Position numbers and translations under genes: made by a program. A stretch of DNA of 64,000 bases from Typha latifolia (lineage: Eukaryota > Streptophyta > Magnoliopsida > Poales > Typhaceae). The stretch is from positions 16,481,501 through 16,545,500 of the forward strand of contig CM034102.1 of the NCBI GenBank assembly GCA_019914945.1. The letters run 5' to 3'. Shown here one piece after another: positions 47,503 through 61,068 of the stretch. Every line of letters starts with the position of its first letter. Position 1 is the stretch's first letter. The notes below the pieces were generated by a model. It was given only the letters and a program-made list of their open reading frames with translations, searched no databases and was not told the DNA's origin.

Positions 47503-50500
47503 ACTCGATCAATTCCTGTCTCCGCAAATAGCTTGTTTCCTGTTTTCAATTTTCCACGCAAATGATATGCCTACGGATGTAAGCTCTTTACAAAAGGAAA
47601 ACAAAATAGTAAGGTCATCATATTTACAATCATAATGCGGAATATCCTGTAAGTAATGTTAGTGAAGACTGAGCTGTCAATTTGCAAGAAAGAGGGATGA
47701 TCCAAGACATCATAAAAGATTAAGCTACATCCCTCTATTCTTTCCATGCAAACTATAGCTTAGCGTATTACTTCTTTGACAAAATCCTTATTTTATGCCT
47801 CTAAAGATAGTGAATGATATCGATCATGTTCTAGTAGTCTGTAATCTGTAATTTTCTAAACCATTCTTTTGAATTGTTAATTCACCAAGTATTCTAAAAG
47901 CTTAAACTGTTAGAGAATAATAATTTTTATTTTTTATATTTTATCATGACTTATTAATTCAGAGGGCAAAATGAATTTATATTTTACCATGACCTGAAAG
48001 AGTAGTGATTTTTCTGCAACCCAGTAAACTATTTTTCTTTTTTCATTCTAATGTGGATTTTCTATCCAAGGGGCTATATCTAGACATACATACAGCTGAC
48101 AATTCACAACATTGTTTTAAATACTGCACACTAGAAGGACGAGGGGTTAGATGGATTCTTAAGACGCACCAAAAGTCAAGGAGGAGAAAGAATAAATAAA
48201 AAATTGAAAGTAATAGTAAATAAAGGAAGTCCGTAAAAGTAGAATGTTTTGTCTTGTTTCACTGATAAATAGCAAGCCAGTAGTGTTCATCAATTCAGGA
48301 AACTTCTGGTAAATGCAATGCAGATTAAGAGATAGGTGCTTAGGCTGCTATCCTATGGTGGAAGCTTTAGTGATTAAGGCAGCTATTTTTAAACAGAGAA
48401 ACCAAGTTTTACAACTGCTGATTGCTGAACTGGATTTAATTATATGCAGATTGCTCTGGGCAGCTTAAAATTGTCCAGGAGTTATTCTTTATGTGAACAA
48501 CTTTCTTGCGAAAAACTTATCTTGTATTTTGTAGTTTCTAGCTTTTCTCAAAACCACCGGATAGAGTTTTCAATGCGTAAGGCTAATTTTCCCAACTTTT
48601 CAATCTGCTCTCTCTCTCTCTCTCTCCCTCTCATCTAAGATATTCTTGAAATGGGGTCACCATATTGAATTGTTATGGAATCATAACTTTGGTGATGTTT
48701 GACCATGATAACATGAGGTTTTTTCCTGTCATGCCTATTTTGTGTTTTGCAATATCTTTGGATGTAGCTTATTGCATTTGATCTATCCAACAGGTCTTTC
48801 GGAAGAAGGTTGTTTTTCTTGTTGATGCAAGTGGAAGCATGCTAGGGAAGCCTCTTGAAAATATTAAGAATGCAATATCTTCAGCCCTCCTGGAGCTTGT
48901 TCACGGTGATTACTTCAACATAATAGCTTTCAATGATGAGTTGCTCTCATTCTCATCATACTTGGTGCAAGCAACTGTGGAAATGGTAGAAAATGCCACC
49001 AAATGGATGAGCACAAATGTTGTTGCAAAAGGTGGGACAGACCTTATGCACCCTTTAAATGAGGTATTACACCATGAACAGAATATCCATTATTATTTGG
49101 GCATCATTTAGTTGATAATTCCTTTGATTGTCAACAATAGGCTTATTTCAGGTTTAGGAGATTTGACACATATTTGTCATTTATTTTGGTTAACGTTTAT
49201 TCTGTTTTTGTGCTTTCTGTTTTAAATGTTGACTGTCTGGTTCTATTAGGCAATAAGCTTATTATCTGGCGTTCAAGACTTGCTCCCACAAATTTTCCTT
49301 GTAACTGATGGATGTGTTGAAGATGAACGCAACATTTGTGCTACTATGAGAATGATGCTCATGAATGGAGGATCTATCTCTCCTCGAATTTCTACTTTTG
49401 GCATAGGTAATGTGGTGATGCTTACTACACTTCAAGATATATTGTCAAACTTATTAACTGTTTTTTTATCTTAAGATGCAATCCTTTAGCTGCTAAATAA
49501 ATTGGGAGTCTGGAACTGTATAACAAATGCTATATCAGATAATATTTTCTTCAACTGGATTTGTCATGTTGTGATTAGAACTTAGAAAGTTGTTGGAAAC
49601 ATCCTTCTCTTAAAATAATATATACCTATATGTTGGATGACAACTGAAATCATAACTATGTACCAGGTATATATATATATATTATATCTCTTAAAATCTT
49701 AATTATGTACCATGTATATTATATATCTCAAGGTTTAACATATATTTTGTAGTTCAACTCTCTTTCTCTCTCTCTCTCACTCTCTCTCTCTCATTTTGTT
49801 CCTTCAGATTGTCAGTTGAATCATGTGAGCATGATTTTTAATGGACAAATGCTGAGATGATTTTCCATACCTATTTGTCTATATTTTACTCTTTGATATA
49901 TGCGATTATTCTAATATCCTAGGTTCTTCTATTCCATAAAACTTGTCAGGTTCTTATTGCAACCATTATTTCTTGCATTTATTGGCATCTATTGCTAGGG
50001 GACACTATGGTGCTGCATACGATCCAGGTTAGTTTTTTTTTTTCTTGGGATAATCCTCATTTATCACTCGTTATTCTTTCCTTGTTAGCTAGATTTGCAA
50101 TAAGTACTTTTCTTTATGTTTTTTATTTGGAATTGAATGATAAATCCACAAGATAATCTTCATAGAGATGTGATATTGCAGTGGATTGTGTACATCAAGT
50201 AGAAATAAATTTGGTGGAGTTTACAAGGAATACGATAGAAAAGTACCATATTTGTGGGATAGAATCCTTTGTTCTAGCTGCGGACATATGCTACATAATT
50301 TACAAATGACTTCGTCGGAAGGCGGCCTTGGATTGAGCTACATGATGAAGAGTTATAGAAGATAAAAAGAGAAGGTTGTTAATAATTCACTAATTACTTT
50401 AAAAGTTTAAGCTAATAGATAACAATGACTCTATTCTTTTATATTTTAGCACTCCCTTTCACTTGGCTCGAGACATTTTGTCTGACCTCAATATGTGGGT

Positions 50501-53500
50501 TCCTTTTCTTCTCCAGTATGATTAATTATCTAGAATGATTTAGGGTACTAGCATAGTAGTGTGTACACACTGCTTATCTGCAGTGTTTTCAAAGTGTTTT
50601 TAGTGACTTCCTTAGAGGGGCAGCACACACCGGCCTCCCAGCTGAAAACACCCAGATTATGCGGGTAGGGCACAAAATGGTCCGGCAAAGAAGAAAAAAC
50701 TTTCTTAGACTGAGCCTTAATCTCGCTATTAACGGTGCACGGCAGCGAGCAGAGCACACTAGCTAGCGGCTCATGACGGCAAGTCTCTCCTGTCTCCTAT
50801 GTATGTTATCTCTTCTCTGTATGTGGTGGGGGTGGCGGTCTTTGGAGTTGCAGGTCAACTCCATCGTGATGAGATCTCCAACTCGTGCGACGGCATGGAG
50901 GTTGGGCTCGCCACCTTGCCAATTGCTCTTGATCCCCTTCTAGGGTTTCCCATCGCCTTCTCTTGCTATGGCTGGGTTCATGAGCGGGTGATTTGGGGAA
51001 CATATTTCCACCAATTTCACGTGCTGGACATGTACGATATAATAGAAGTATTGGAGATGCATCCAATCCTCATCGGATCAATGAAGATTAATCTCCCATC
51101 TGTGTACCTTTTTATTCTGAAACATATCAGCATCTATGTTCTAAGCTTGTTGCGGAAAGACCTTTTCCTTGTGAAATTTTCATAAACCAACTCCTCTTTT
51201 ATGTTCTATTTTACCACCGAATATTATTAGCTCATGATTTTGATCATATTATTTGTTATACATTAAAACTGGTTGTAAATGTGTGGCCATAGTTGTGAAT
51301 TTCGCTCACATACTTCCTTGGTCCTATGCGGTATGGTGATGGTCTGCATAGCACAGACTCCTTTCAAAACATTGTTTATGTGCATCTTCGTTTTGCTATT
51401 TGGATAAGTTAAATGTTCTCTTTAACTTCTTCCTCATGTTTATTGATATCACAACTCTCTAAACTAATGGTCTCTTGCTTGTTTTATCTAGATTCAATTG
51501 AAAATCGTATGACAAGATGGTTTAGAAAAGCTTTAAGTCCCATGGTTGCAAATGTAGCTGTTGATGCGTTTGATCATCTTGAGGAATATGAGGTATTGTG
51601 TTGTAATTCTTTCTTTTGTTTGGTTTGCCAATTTGTGGCTTTATTACAGGTACTACTACCTACTTATGGCAGGCTGACTAGATGATTTGTTGTTCAGCAT
51701 CTAAGACCTTAAACATCTTAACTTGAAATGCATGCTATATGCTAAGCCAAAAGGATTGAGCTTAAAATGCTTTCAGGTTTGGGACCTTAGAAAGCTAAAA
51801 TGTAATTTGTCATACTTAGTCCTTTTCTTTTGCATTTTATCTAGTCTTAACATGTCAATATTCAGCCTTTGACCTATCAAGTGGTTCAACCTTGTGCCAT
51901 TTTATGACTATCTTATCGTTGTGGTTGTTGCTTATATCGACATTAACCCAAGATGTGAGCCTTAGAAAGGAAGTATCAGTTGTCTCTGAATTATGTTCAT
52001 TATCTTTCTTATTAGTGGTAATTCAGAGGATCAAACCAAATGTATTAAGTGAAAAGCTTTCCCTTCATATAAGTGTGATTTCTTTATTTCTTTCAGATTT
52101 ACCAACTTCATCTTAAAGACATTTCAGTGAACTGCCCATTGTTTATATCTGGAAGATACCGAGGCAAATTTCCAGATTCTCTTAAGGCTAAGGGTTACTT
52201 GGCTGACATGAGTGAAATTGTTATTGATCTGACGGTCCAAAATACAAAGGAGATACCTCTTGAAAAAGTATGACTTTAAACCCATATTTCTTTTTTATCT
52301 ATTCCTTTTCTTATACACAGATCTGCATATTATCTCTTCTTGATCAATATCCATAGGATATTACTCCATGAAATTCTTATTTCTGAAATTGTGAAGAAAG
52401 TATCCTTATTTATGTATGTCTCAATTGAGCATTTTGACTAATATCTGAACTCATGATTAAAGAATTAGTATTCTTTGTGGCAATTATGATGCACAAATTA
52501 TATATTATCAAATACAGAAATAACTATAGCATTATTTATGGACATTCAATTTCTTAAAATTAACTGATACAAATGACTGGAGTAAGAGTTGCTAACCTAT
52601 AAGAATTTAAGGTTCTTTGACAACAATTTATGGCGTGTCTTATTGTTTTGATAGCCAGAATTGGATGCATCTGAAGACTTTGTTGTTGGTGTTATTTCCG
52701 TCTTATTCTATTTTTGTGGAGATCTACGATTGCATTGGATCAATTATATACAAGTATCCGTCTGTGTCTTTCTGTTCTTTTCAGTTACTGTTTATAAGAT
52801 ATCACTCTGAAGCATTCTGAGTTATGAAGAGAGAATCTGTCTGTAACTTTTAAAACTTAAATTTTCACATTTTTCTTGCAAAAGTTTTTAAGACGCAATG
52901 TATGTAATGTCCCATGTATAGAGGCCTAGAGGGAAATGTTGGTAGTTTCTCCTTGGTTCTGTGGCTTCAAATGATAATAGATAGTTCTTTTTTTTCCCTT
53001 TTTATCTCTCTTTGTTGTGTTGGAGCTGACTAATAGCTGGGCTTTCTAAATTCTAATAAAATGCTATGTTTCTCTGAGATGTATTATCCTCGTGCAATAT
53101 TCACTTAATTTTTTTCTCTTTTGGCACAGTTTCCTCAAGAGTCAAGACCACTACAGGAGTACAGATACTTTATTTTCATCTATTGAGCATCTGTATTAAT
53201 TCTCTAACCGATTTGCAGTTTTTCAGGTTTTTGGGAAGCAACAGATTGATCTTCTTACAGCACAGGCGTGGTTTTCTGAAAGCAAGCAACTTGAGAAAAA
53301 GGTCAGCTGCCTTGATATAATGTTCGAGATATGCCTATTCATTATGTGAAAGCGTTGTTCGAGATGTTGGTATTGCTTCTAATTTAGTCAAAACATCATT
53401 AGGTCCAAGTTTCACATCTGCTTTGTTTCTAAATACTTCATCTGCCCTACCATGTCTTTCGTGAAACTTCTATTTGTTAGATTCAAGCCATAATATATCA

Positions 53501-55740
53501 TGTAGTGCTTACAATATTTAGTACAATTTTTTTGGAATAAAGGCCTGGTTGTTGTTGTGTTAGTGCTTACTCTCTCTAGTTTCTAATCTCTATTCCTTCT
53601 TGGTTTTTTCATATTCTGTAGGTTACTCAGTTAAGCATACAGAGTAGCATTTCTTCAGAGTATACATATATGGTCCTGCTCCAAACTGACTCAGAAAAAC
53701 TAGACACTGGAAAACTGGTGGGTATAATAAAAAATATAGAACTTTTTGTTTATGCTTTGCATTAAGCCAGCCACCGAGGATATAATATATTGTTTTCATG
53801 ACGGCTCAATTGACATAGAAGTAAGATCTTTTGAGGAAAAGGAAAACTTTCATCTTCCTTTATCTCAAGAATTATCTCAATTGTTGAATCAAACTGTGCA
53901 GTTTTCTTCTTTTTTCCCTTTCTTGCATTAAAACTATACGAAAATTTTGAGTTACCCTTTTATCAGACCTAAAGCACCTAAGTGGAAATAAACTTTATCT
54001 AAGACACAGTTATGACTTGCGAGTAGTATATTACAGCTTGGAGAACTTGCCACTCTGCTCACCGCTCAGTCAACTCTCTTTATATAAGCTCAGGATGGTT
54101 GTATGTCATTTAGAAGACATCATAATCTTCAATTATGCCACGTACATTATATATGTCCATTAGTATTACGGAGATGACATTATATCTGTTACTTTTATAA
54201 GATGTTGGCTTACTCAGGCTTTAAGAACAATACAGCTTGTAAATAAAGGGTGCCATCTACTATAGTCTAGACCAGTGGAAATAAAAATTAAAGATAGGTT
54301 CTCTTGCTATTAAGCCTTACAAGCTGATAAAAGGAGTTGCATGCTTGACAACGTGCCCTTTTATATTTCAAGTTAGGCCTTTCATTAGCTTGAATTTGTC
54401 TTGGGCTAGAATTCAGCATCTTCTGTCCATCTGAAACTTCTAATGGCCTTCTTAACTTTGAATTCAATTTCATAGCTGTGATGAAGATATATAGGTTCAT
54501 ATAGTGTTGGCACTTGGCAGGTGATCTTAGGATGATAATCAAAACTGTTGCCGACTAGCTTGGCCACATCAGGAAGCTCTGGTCTGTTTCCAGGAGTATG
54601 ACCACAGCATTTGAAATTGAGTTTTTGATGTATAACTTTCTTATAGCACTATAGTTTTTGTTGTTTCATGTGTCAAAATGGGCTGCTTAGCTGCATGTCT
54701 GAGAGTTAATCTATGATCATTGGCCCACTAAATCGACTTAATTTGAGGTTATTTCGTACCTAACTCAGATTGTATGTTTAGACTCATGTTTGGCCATTCT
54801 TGGGAATATTTTACCCCACCGTAATTCCCAAGAAATAAAAAATTGAACCGTGTGACAAGAGTCAAAGTCAACACATTATTTACAATTTATTATTTATGGT
54901 TTCTTTAGGCTATAACATCAATTTTTATTCTTAGTAAACTTTGTCCTCTTCGACTAGTAGTGACATCAATCATATTGAGTCATGTGGCAAGAGTCAAATC
55001 ACCCATGTTGCAACTCTATGACAGCAATTTTGTTCATTCACACAATACTTTCATCTTAAAATCATCTTAGATCATCTTATTACATTTAACCAGGCATAAG
55101 TCATTGAAGGGTCTGAAATAATAGTATTCTGTAATGGTTATTATGTTGCTTAATATTGCCTAATGGCCCAAAAGTTTCAAGTTGTACTATTGTTTACGTG
55201 ATTCTGTGATGCTGTGCACTACTTTCTTTGCACCCTTATCACTTAATATATTCTGAACAGCTAATTTATCATTTTGCTGGATTTATCATTTATTCTGCAA
55301 GTTGCAAAGACACTATCTCTGTATCTATCATATCTGGGATCATGTGAATACCAAATTACTCATCCAGCCAAGCTATTGTTACTCTGATAAATTGTGTTAC
55401 ATTGGCACAGGCAAAGAAGTCCAAATCACAAAATCATGCAGGCCCCAATGAGCGGTTACCATATCTTGTACGGGATTTGACCATGGGATTTGGAAATATA
55501 GCTGCAACAGTTGAGAATCTCCCAACAGGATTTGGAGAGCCAAAGCCGCCTGATAGCTTTGATGTTATCAACAAAGCTGTCAGCTGCTGTAGCAGATTCT
55601 GTTGCTGCATGTGCTTAATCAGAGCATGTTCTAAGCTGAATGATCAGTGCTTTATTGTGATGTCACAGCTCTGTGGTGCTCTCTCTTGTCTTGCCTGCTC
55701 CGAATGCTGCACAGAACTATGTTGCAATGGATCCAATTAG
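45518..55740 (+). CDS. VWA-domain protein (inter-alpha-trypsin inhibitor heavy chain-like, plant) with Cys-rich tail
   Basis: Exons: 45518-45898, 46423-46572, 46673-46885, 46969-47058, 47310-47426, 48794-49063, 49250-49406, 49950-50027, 51492-51592, 52097-52267, 53227-53301, 53622-53717, 55411-55740; 742 residues. The N-terminal half (MSSFDEDFSRAVEDGLHL through RGRWWVHC and LFTIKWSQKLLYADGQF) resembles the region preceding VWA in ITIH-related proteins. The VWA domain starts at about 322: FLVDASGSM gives the MIDAS DxSxS at 328-332, with GGTDL and LVTDGCVED later. After MGFGNIAATVENLPTGFGEP, the last exon holds 15 Cys within about 50 residues (CCSRFCCCMC to ECCTELCC). No signal peptide is seen. 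Function in plants is unknown; extracellular protease inhibition is not implied. Introns 8 and 12 are long. Confidence 0.9.
47444..47502. repeat. compound (CT)n(CA)n microsatellite in VWA intron 5
   Basis: A CT run of about 40 bp followed directly by a CA run of about 18 bp, starting shortly after the exon 5 donor. Confidence 0.92.
50548..51190. other. GC-richer island in VWA intron 8
   Basis: Within the long intron 8 (50028-51491), base composition rises and open frames of 69-128 residues appear on both strands. None resembles a family I know. It could be an inserted repeat or captured fragment. No clear inverted repeats or target duplication were seen. Confidence 0.35.
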
Positions 55741-55967
55741 TAATTCACTAATTCTCTTCGCATCTGTTTTCTAATGTGATGTATATACGACATTCCTTTG
55801 TGTATCTCTCTGTTGCTTTCCATTCCTTGTGACCTGTAAAAATGTCAAAATGTACAATATTCTCAATATCCAATAGAAATACCAGTCCTGCAATCTACAT
55901 GTCAAAGTAAATGTTAGTGAAGATTGATTTGATTTCTTTAAGTAAACCCGTCCAAAGTCAAACTGGT

Positions 55968-56197
55968 GTTTTTCTTAGTGAAGTGGTAATGAAGAATGTT
56001 GTCACCTTTTAGGTGAGACTTTTCAGTCCATTAATTTATAGGGTGGCAACATCAGAAATATCTCTTTCTTATTGAGATGCAAGTTTTTCTTAGTTAAGTG
56101 GTAACGAATAATGTTGTCGCCTTTTAGGTGAGACTTTTCAGTCCATTGACGGATATGGTGGCAGCATCTGAAATATTTGTTTCTTATTGAGATACAA
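55968..56197. repeat. two-copy tandem duplication, about 115-bp unit
   Basis: Units start at 55968 and 56083. The shared block CCTTTTAGGTGAGACTTTTC is identical in both copies, with scattered differences elsewhere. Confidence 0.85.
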
Positions 56198-57001
56198 GAT
56201 TGAGAACTAAGGGACTTGAATAATCTGCAAATTAAAGGACTTAAATCAAATAATATATGGATAAATTTATTGCATAATCAGATTAGGTTTACCTAGCCAT
56301 CATAATTTGAGAACATTGATGAACGCTCAATTGGGCTACCTAAGCACCTTACCCAAGCATATTAGGTGATTTCTTTTCATCACTTTGGTACAAGTCCAAG
56401 CAAATTTACAGAATATTCTGTATTGCAGAATGAACAATTCTGAATAAATTCTTGTATTGACTAAAAATCTCCATGCCACGGCATTTAATGTTTTCTTCCT
56501 TTGCCATGATCCTTGAAGATCTTCCATATTTTAGCTCTTCAAAGCAAAGCACCATCTTATTTTTCAACATTCCAGTCCCAATTTCACTTCCATACTAACC
56601 ACATTGGACTTCTCTTACACTCTGTATGTGATCATGAACCTGAACTATACAATCTATGTCAGGCTCCAAAAGAATGTGAAGTAAAATCCTCTTAGTTATA
56701 CCCTTTTTCCACAGGTTCTATGCTTCTGTTACCTTGGATTTCATCACTGTTACATCCTTTAACCACTCACAGATGATCAAAGCATAGAGAAGATACAGGC
56801 TACAGATACAAAGTTTAGAACTTGGAGTAAGAAAAGAGTTGACAGATGGATGAGAATGACAGTGTCGAACTATTTATATGCTTCGTTATACTAATCATAT
56901 GCTTTCAAGCACTCAGTGATTTGTCATCCCCACAAAATGCAAGTGTAATTCAACTTTGTGCATTTCCAATTAAAATTTAAAAGTATAGTTTTGGTGCAGA
57001 T

Positions 57002-57300
57002 TTATTGGTATGAGCAAAATGTCTATATTCAGTACTGCATAATATATTCTTGCTGATTACAATGGGTAGTAAATGTTACTTATGGAGCATAATTACTGAA
57101 TAGCCTCAGCAATTTGCATATCATTTGCATATTTACTTAACTGGAGATTGAGTGCTTATTTTTTATTGGTATCAGCGGGATGTCTATATTTAGCACTGCA
57201 TAATATTTTCTTGCTGGTAAAAATGGTTGGTAAATGTTACTCATGGAGCATAATTATTGAATAGCCTCAACAATTTGCATATCTACTTAACAGAACTGAT
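57002..57300. repeat. two-copy tandem duplication, about 161-bp unit
   Basis: Units start at 57002 and 57163 with TTATTGGTAT and share a block ending near AATAGCCTCA and CAATTTGCATAT. The first copy has a small internal duplication of CATTTGCATAT-like sequence. Confidence 0.8.
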
Positions 57301-57576
57301 TGAGGCAATAGATATATGATCTAAAATGTTAAATCATTCTCATGTATTTTAACTTCTGTTCAATATATCTATGAAATGTATGCTTGCTATCAATACGAGT
57401 ACTATAGTTATGAATTCCTACTAAGCTTCTTCCTGAAATTTGTTGTTAATATATAGCTTCAGTGAAATTCTTCACAAAGAAGTTGAATGTTGAATATTGC
57501 AGATGATAAAAGTAGTATCCAGTCACTTGGTAGTTGTGATTTTAAACTCTCATCAATCAGCTCTCTTTCTCTCTCT

Positions 57577-58072
57577 AAGTTTGACTTTGAATGAAACAGG
57601 AAAAGTACTTCTGTAATAGTGCATAGGTACTTTAAATATGCTAATGCCCATGGAAACTTATCATCATTTAGAGCTGCCCTTGTATCTGCTATTCTACTTG
57701 CATACTATAGGATATTACCAAGTGGAGTGCTCACTTAAATACTAAGTTTGACTTTGAATGAAACAGGGAAAATACTTCTGTTATAGTGCGTAGGTGCTTT
57801 GAATATGCTAATGCTCATTCCAACTTATCATTTTTTAGAGCTGCCCTTGTATGTACTATTCTATTTGCATGCTATAGGATATTACCAAGTGGAGTACTGA
57901 GTACTCACCTAAGTATTAAGTTTGACTCCGAATGAAACAGGAAAAATACTTCTGTTATAGTGCGTAGGTACTTTGAATATGCTAATGCTCATTCCAACTT
58001 ATCACTATTTAGAGCTGCCCTTATATCTACTTGCATGCTATAGGATATTACCAGGTGGAGTACTCCTAAATT
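57577..58072. repeat. three-copy tandem duplication, 167-174-bp unit
   Basis: Units start at 57577, 57744 and 57918, each with AAGTTTGACT and GAATGAAACAGG. Further shared words are TAGAGCTGCCCTT and TATAGGATATTACCA. The third unit is shorter. Confidence 0.88.
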
Positions 58073-59448
58073 CTCTAGATAACTTGCAAACTACTCGTCA
58101 CCTTTTGCAGCAACATTTAAGGTAGTTGTTAGTTTTACTAGGTAGTTTCTTCCTTTTTCTCCCCTCTTCAGACTGATGTCCTTCTTGCATTGATCTTCAT
58201 GGAGCTTATATTGGAAAACACCAGTTCCCACTCTTGATAGAACTTAATTTTATTGTCGTAAACTTATTATGTCACTATAAACTTGCAACTGATAACAAGT
58301 CCCTGACTAATTACATCATCAAGATGGTTCCATTGCATGCTGCACCTCCAGCTTTTTTGGAAAAATAATCTTTAGCTCATATATAAAAGTCAGTAGTACA
58401 GCGAAGTATTGAAATAGTCTGCATGACAAATTTTGCAAGTTGGCTTGGAGATATTCACATCTCGTATATTGTGGTTTTCTTTTTTCTTTTTTTACTTTTG
58501 CATCTTTTTATGGATTGATGCCATTGTTTAAGATGATTTTTCTTGACATTCGAAGTTTATAATACATTACTTTCAAGCCTGTGGGATATTATCACATGCC
58601 ATGTTTGTGGAGAATGGAAGAGCTGATGTGATTACTTTTTCTTTATGGATAATATGCCCAAGAACAGTTATAGATTTTCCATTTGAGGTAATTAACTTTG
58701 CTTGTATCGAGGAGTATAGGTCTCCTAAACTCCATATGGGTAGTTTTACGTATTATATGGCTTTTTTTTTTAGTTTATCTGGGTTAAGGAGCCTAAAGCC
58801 TTGTTATTTATTAGCCCAATTTCTTTTTCATTTGACATGCATCTCGAGGGAGAATACGCTGTCCTCTCTGTGTAAATCTGCGGCTGATCACTAAGAAAAA
58901 GTTGCTCATCTTGCACACAGAAAATGTACAATTCGCATACCACAATATCTTTCGCCGAATGTTAGTCAATCTCATAATTTCGCTTTGAATACTTACTAAA
59001 TTTACTGATCGTTTCTAACACTTTCTGTCTTATCTACATCTGTTAGCATGGAAAGAGGTACTTCAATTTTGTTCAGCATATCAAGGGCATCAATAAATGT
59101 ACTTAGCAATACAATTTCATAACTATTTCCTGCTTTTGGATTGTGCATTGTGGATAGTAACTAGATAACACTTTCTTAAATTTTAGTCAAATTGATGGGC
59201 TATTGGTTAATCTACTTTGTAACAACAGGTTGACTATTTGTAATTTTGTATCGCTGCTCTGCTTTTTATTGTTTTAAACACTTACCAGCTTGCATACAAT
59301 GGCTATATATCTTGATTTATTATGCTTCTTTGTCAAGATATTCAGTTCTGTTTAGATAATAACCCCTCTATTTGATGTCTTAAGAGGTTGTTTAAAGATT
59401 TTTCAGTGCAACTTTTAGTGCTCATAACTTTTTGGGTGCTAAAAGATG

Positions 59449-59502
<54 letters not shown>
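59449..59502. repeat. compound (TA)n(TG)n microsatellite
   Basis: A short TA run passes directly into a TG run of about 40 bp. Confidence 0.92.
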
Positions 59503-59503
<1 letters not shown>

Positions 59504-61040
59504 TGGCAACAATTCAGGTTTCGCCACTTGTTGCTTATTTTGATATAACCTTTTGTGCAATTTGCCATATGCCTGATACAGTCTATATAGTTCTTCAAAG
59601 GGCGTGGTCATATGTGGACTCATGGAGAGATGTGAATCCTTGCCAAATTTAATGGTCATTGGTGATGGAGCTCTAAGTTCGAGGTAAGCATGTCTAATTC
59701 TCACCATGATAGAGGTGAAAAATGGTTATTCATGGGGATTTGGAGTTCAATCTCGCAGGCCCACGAAGAAGCTGCTCGTAATCCTTAATTAACTCCGCGG
59801 AAATCCTGATTGGAGATGTGGTCTGAATGTTGCTGCTTTTAATCTCCTGAGAGTCAACTCCAACTAACGCAGGTGTCAGCCCGACAAGAACGCGATCGTG
59901 CCATCACCACCGTGTCGTGACACCTGCTCTGCTTGATAATGGCCAATAGAATATGCACCAGGTGGATTGCTGATTGGAGAAAGGAGAGTTCCTCCACAGC
60001 TGGATTGGGTTACATTATTATCTTCGAGGTTTGAACAAGATGTGCTTTTATATATCTTTCTCTGATGCAGTTGGGACTGTTAGTTGCTTGGCGAAAATGT
60101 AGAAGGAGATGATAGCAGAAGGTTTCAGCCTGACTATGGATTCCTTGTGGAGAAGATAGGAAGATTGGGACCCAACGTCAATGTTGTCGTGGTGTTTACT
60201 AGATGGGAGTCGTCTGGAGAATGAATGAACTTCATGCTCAACTTTATATGATTTGTTATTTTGGCTTTTGTACGCTAGGGGTATAGGTATTTAATTCTTT
60301 TTTTTTCTTTCTTTATAAGCATATTCTCTTTTGCTTCCTCTTTATATAGCCTATTCTAATTAGTTGGAAACAAATGACTTGTTGCTAGGGTTGAAAACAG
60401 GTTGGAGTTAAAGGTTGGATTAACTCCGACTCAAGTTGGATTGGATTCAGGTGAAATATTTCTACCTAGATTTAGATTCCGATAGGCCTTTTTTTCTAGG
60501 AAGAAAAATTTAGATACGGATACGGATTAGATATATTTTTTTAAAAATGGATACAAATATTTATTTATCAGCATACTTTATAACTAATTTATACTTTCTA
60601 GTTTGTTTATATAAATAGTGAATATTGATATTGTTATTAATGATGTATATTATTTATATAGATTGATTTTTGTTAATATTATATGTATTTGACATATAAA
60701 AAAATTATTTATTTTTTAAATTTGAATCTTAAGATCTGATTATCTATATAGGAAAATTATCTTAATCTCTGTTTAAAAATTATTTCTATTTATTTAGTTA
60801 GGATATTAATTTAAATTTCATATTCGAATTTATATTTAGACTAAAAATATTGATCTAAATATGGATGGAGTATTTATTATAATAAAAGGGAAGAGAGGCT
60901 ACTTTCATCAATTGTTTATTAACGGCTTTTTCTGTAAGTCTAAGCTTTAATCATTGTTATATTTCATCAAATTTTGCAACTTTGATTGGTGCATATTCAT
61001 CAATGTTTTATACTCCGATTGTTGTATATCCAATATGAAA

Positions 61041-61068
61041 GGTCTAGGTCTAGGTCTAGGTCTAGGTC
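61041..61068. repeat. (GGTCTA)n hexamer repeat
   Basis: Between four and five perfect copies of a 6-bp unit. Confidence 0.88.

Noticed and set aside
50799..51185. 128-residue open frame in VWA intron 8
   Set aside because: No recognisable domain; kept only as a compositional oddity.
59342..59707. 121-residue open frame containing a Thr-His run
   Set aside because: The run is the translated TG/CA microsatellite; no domain.
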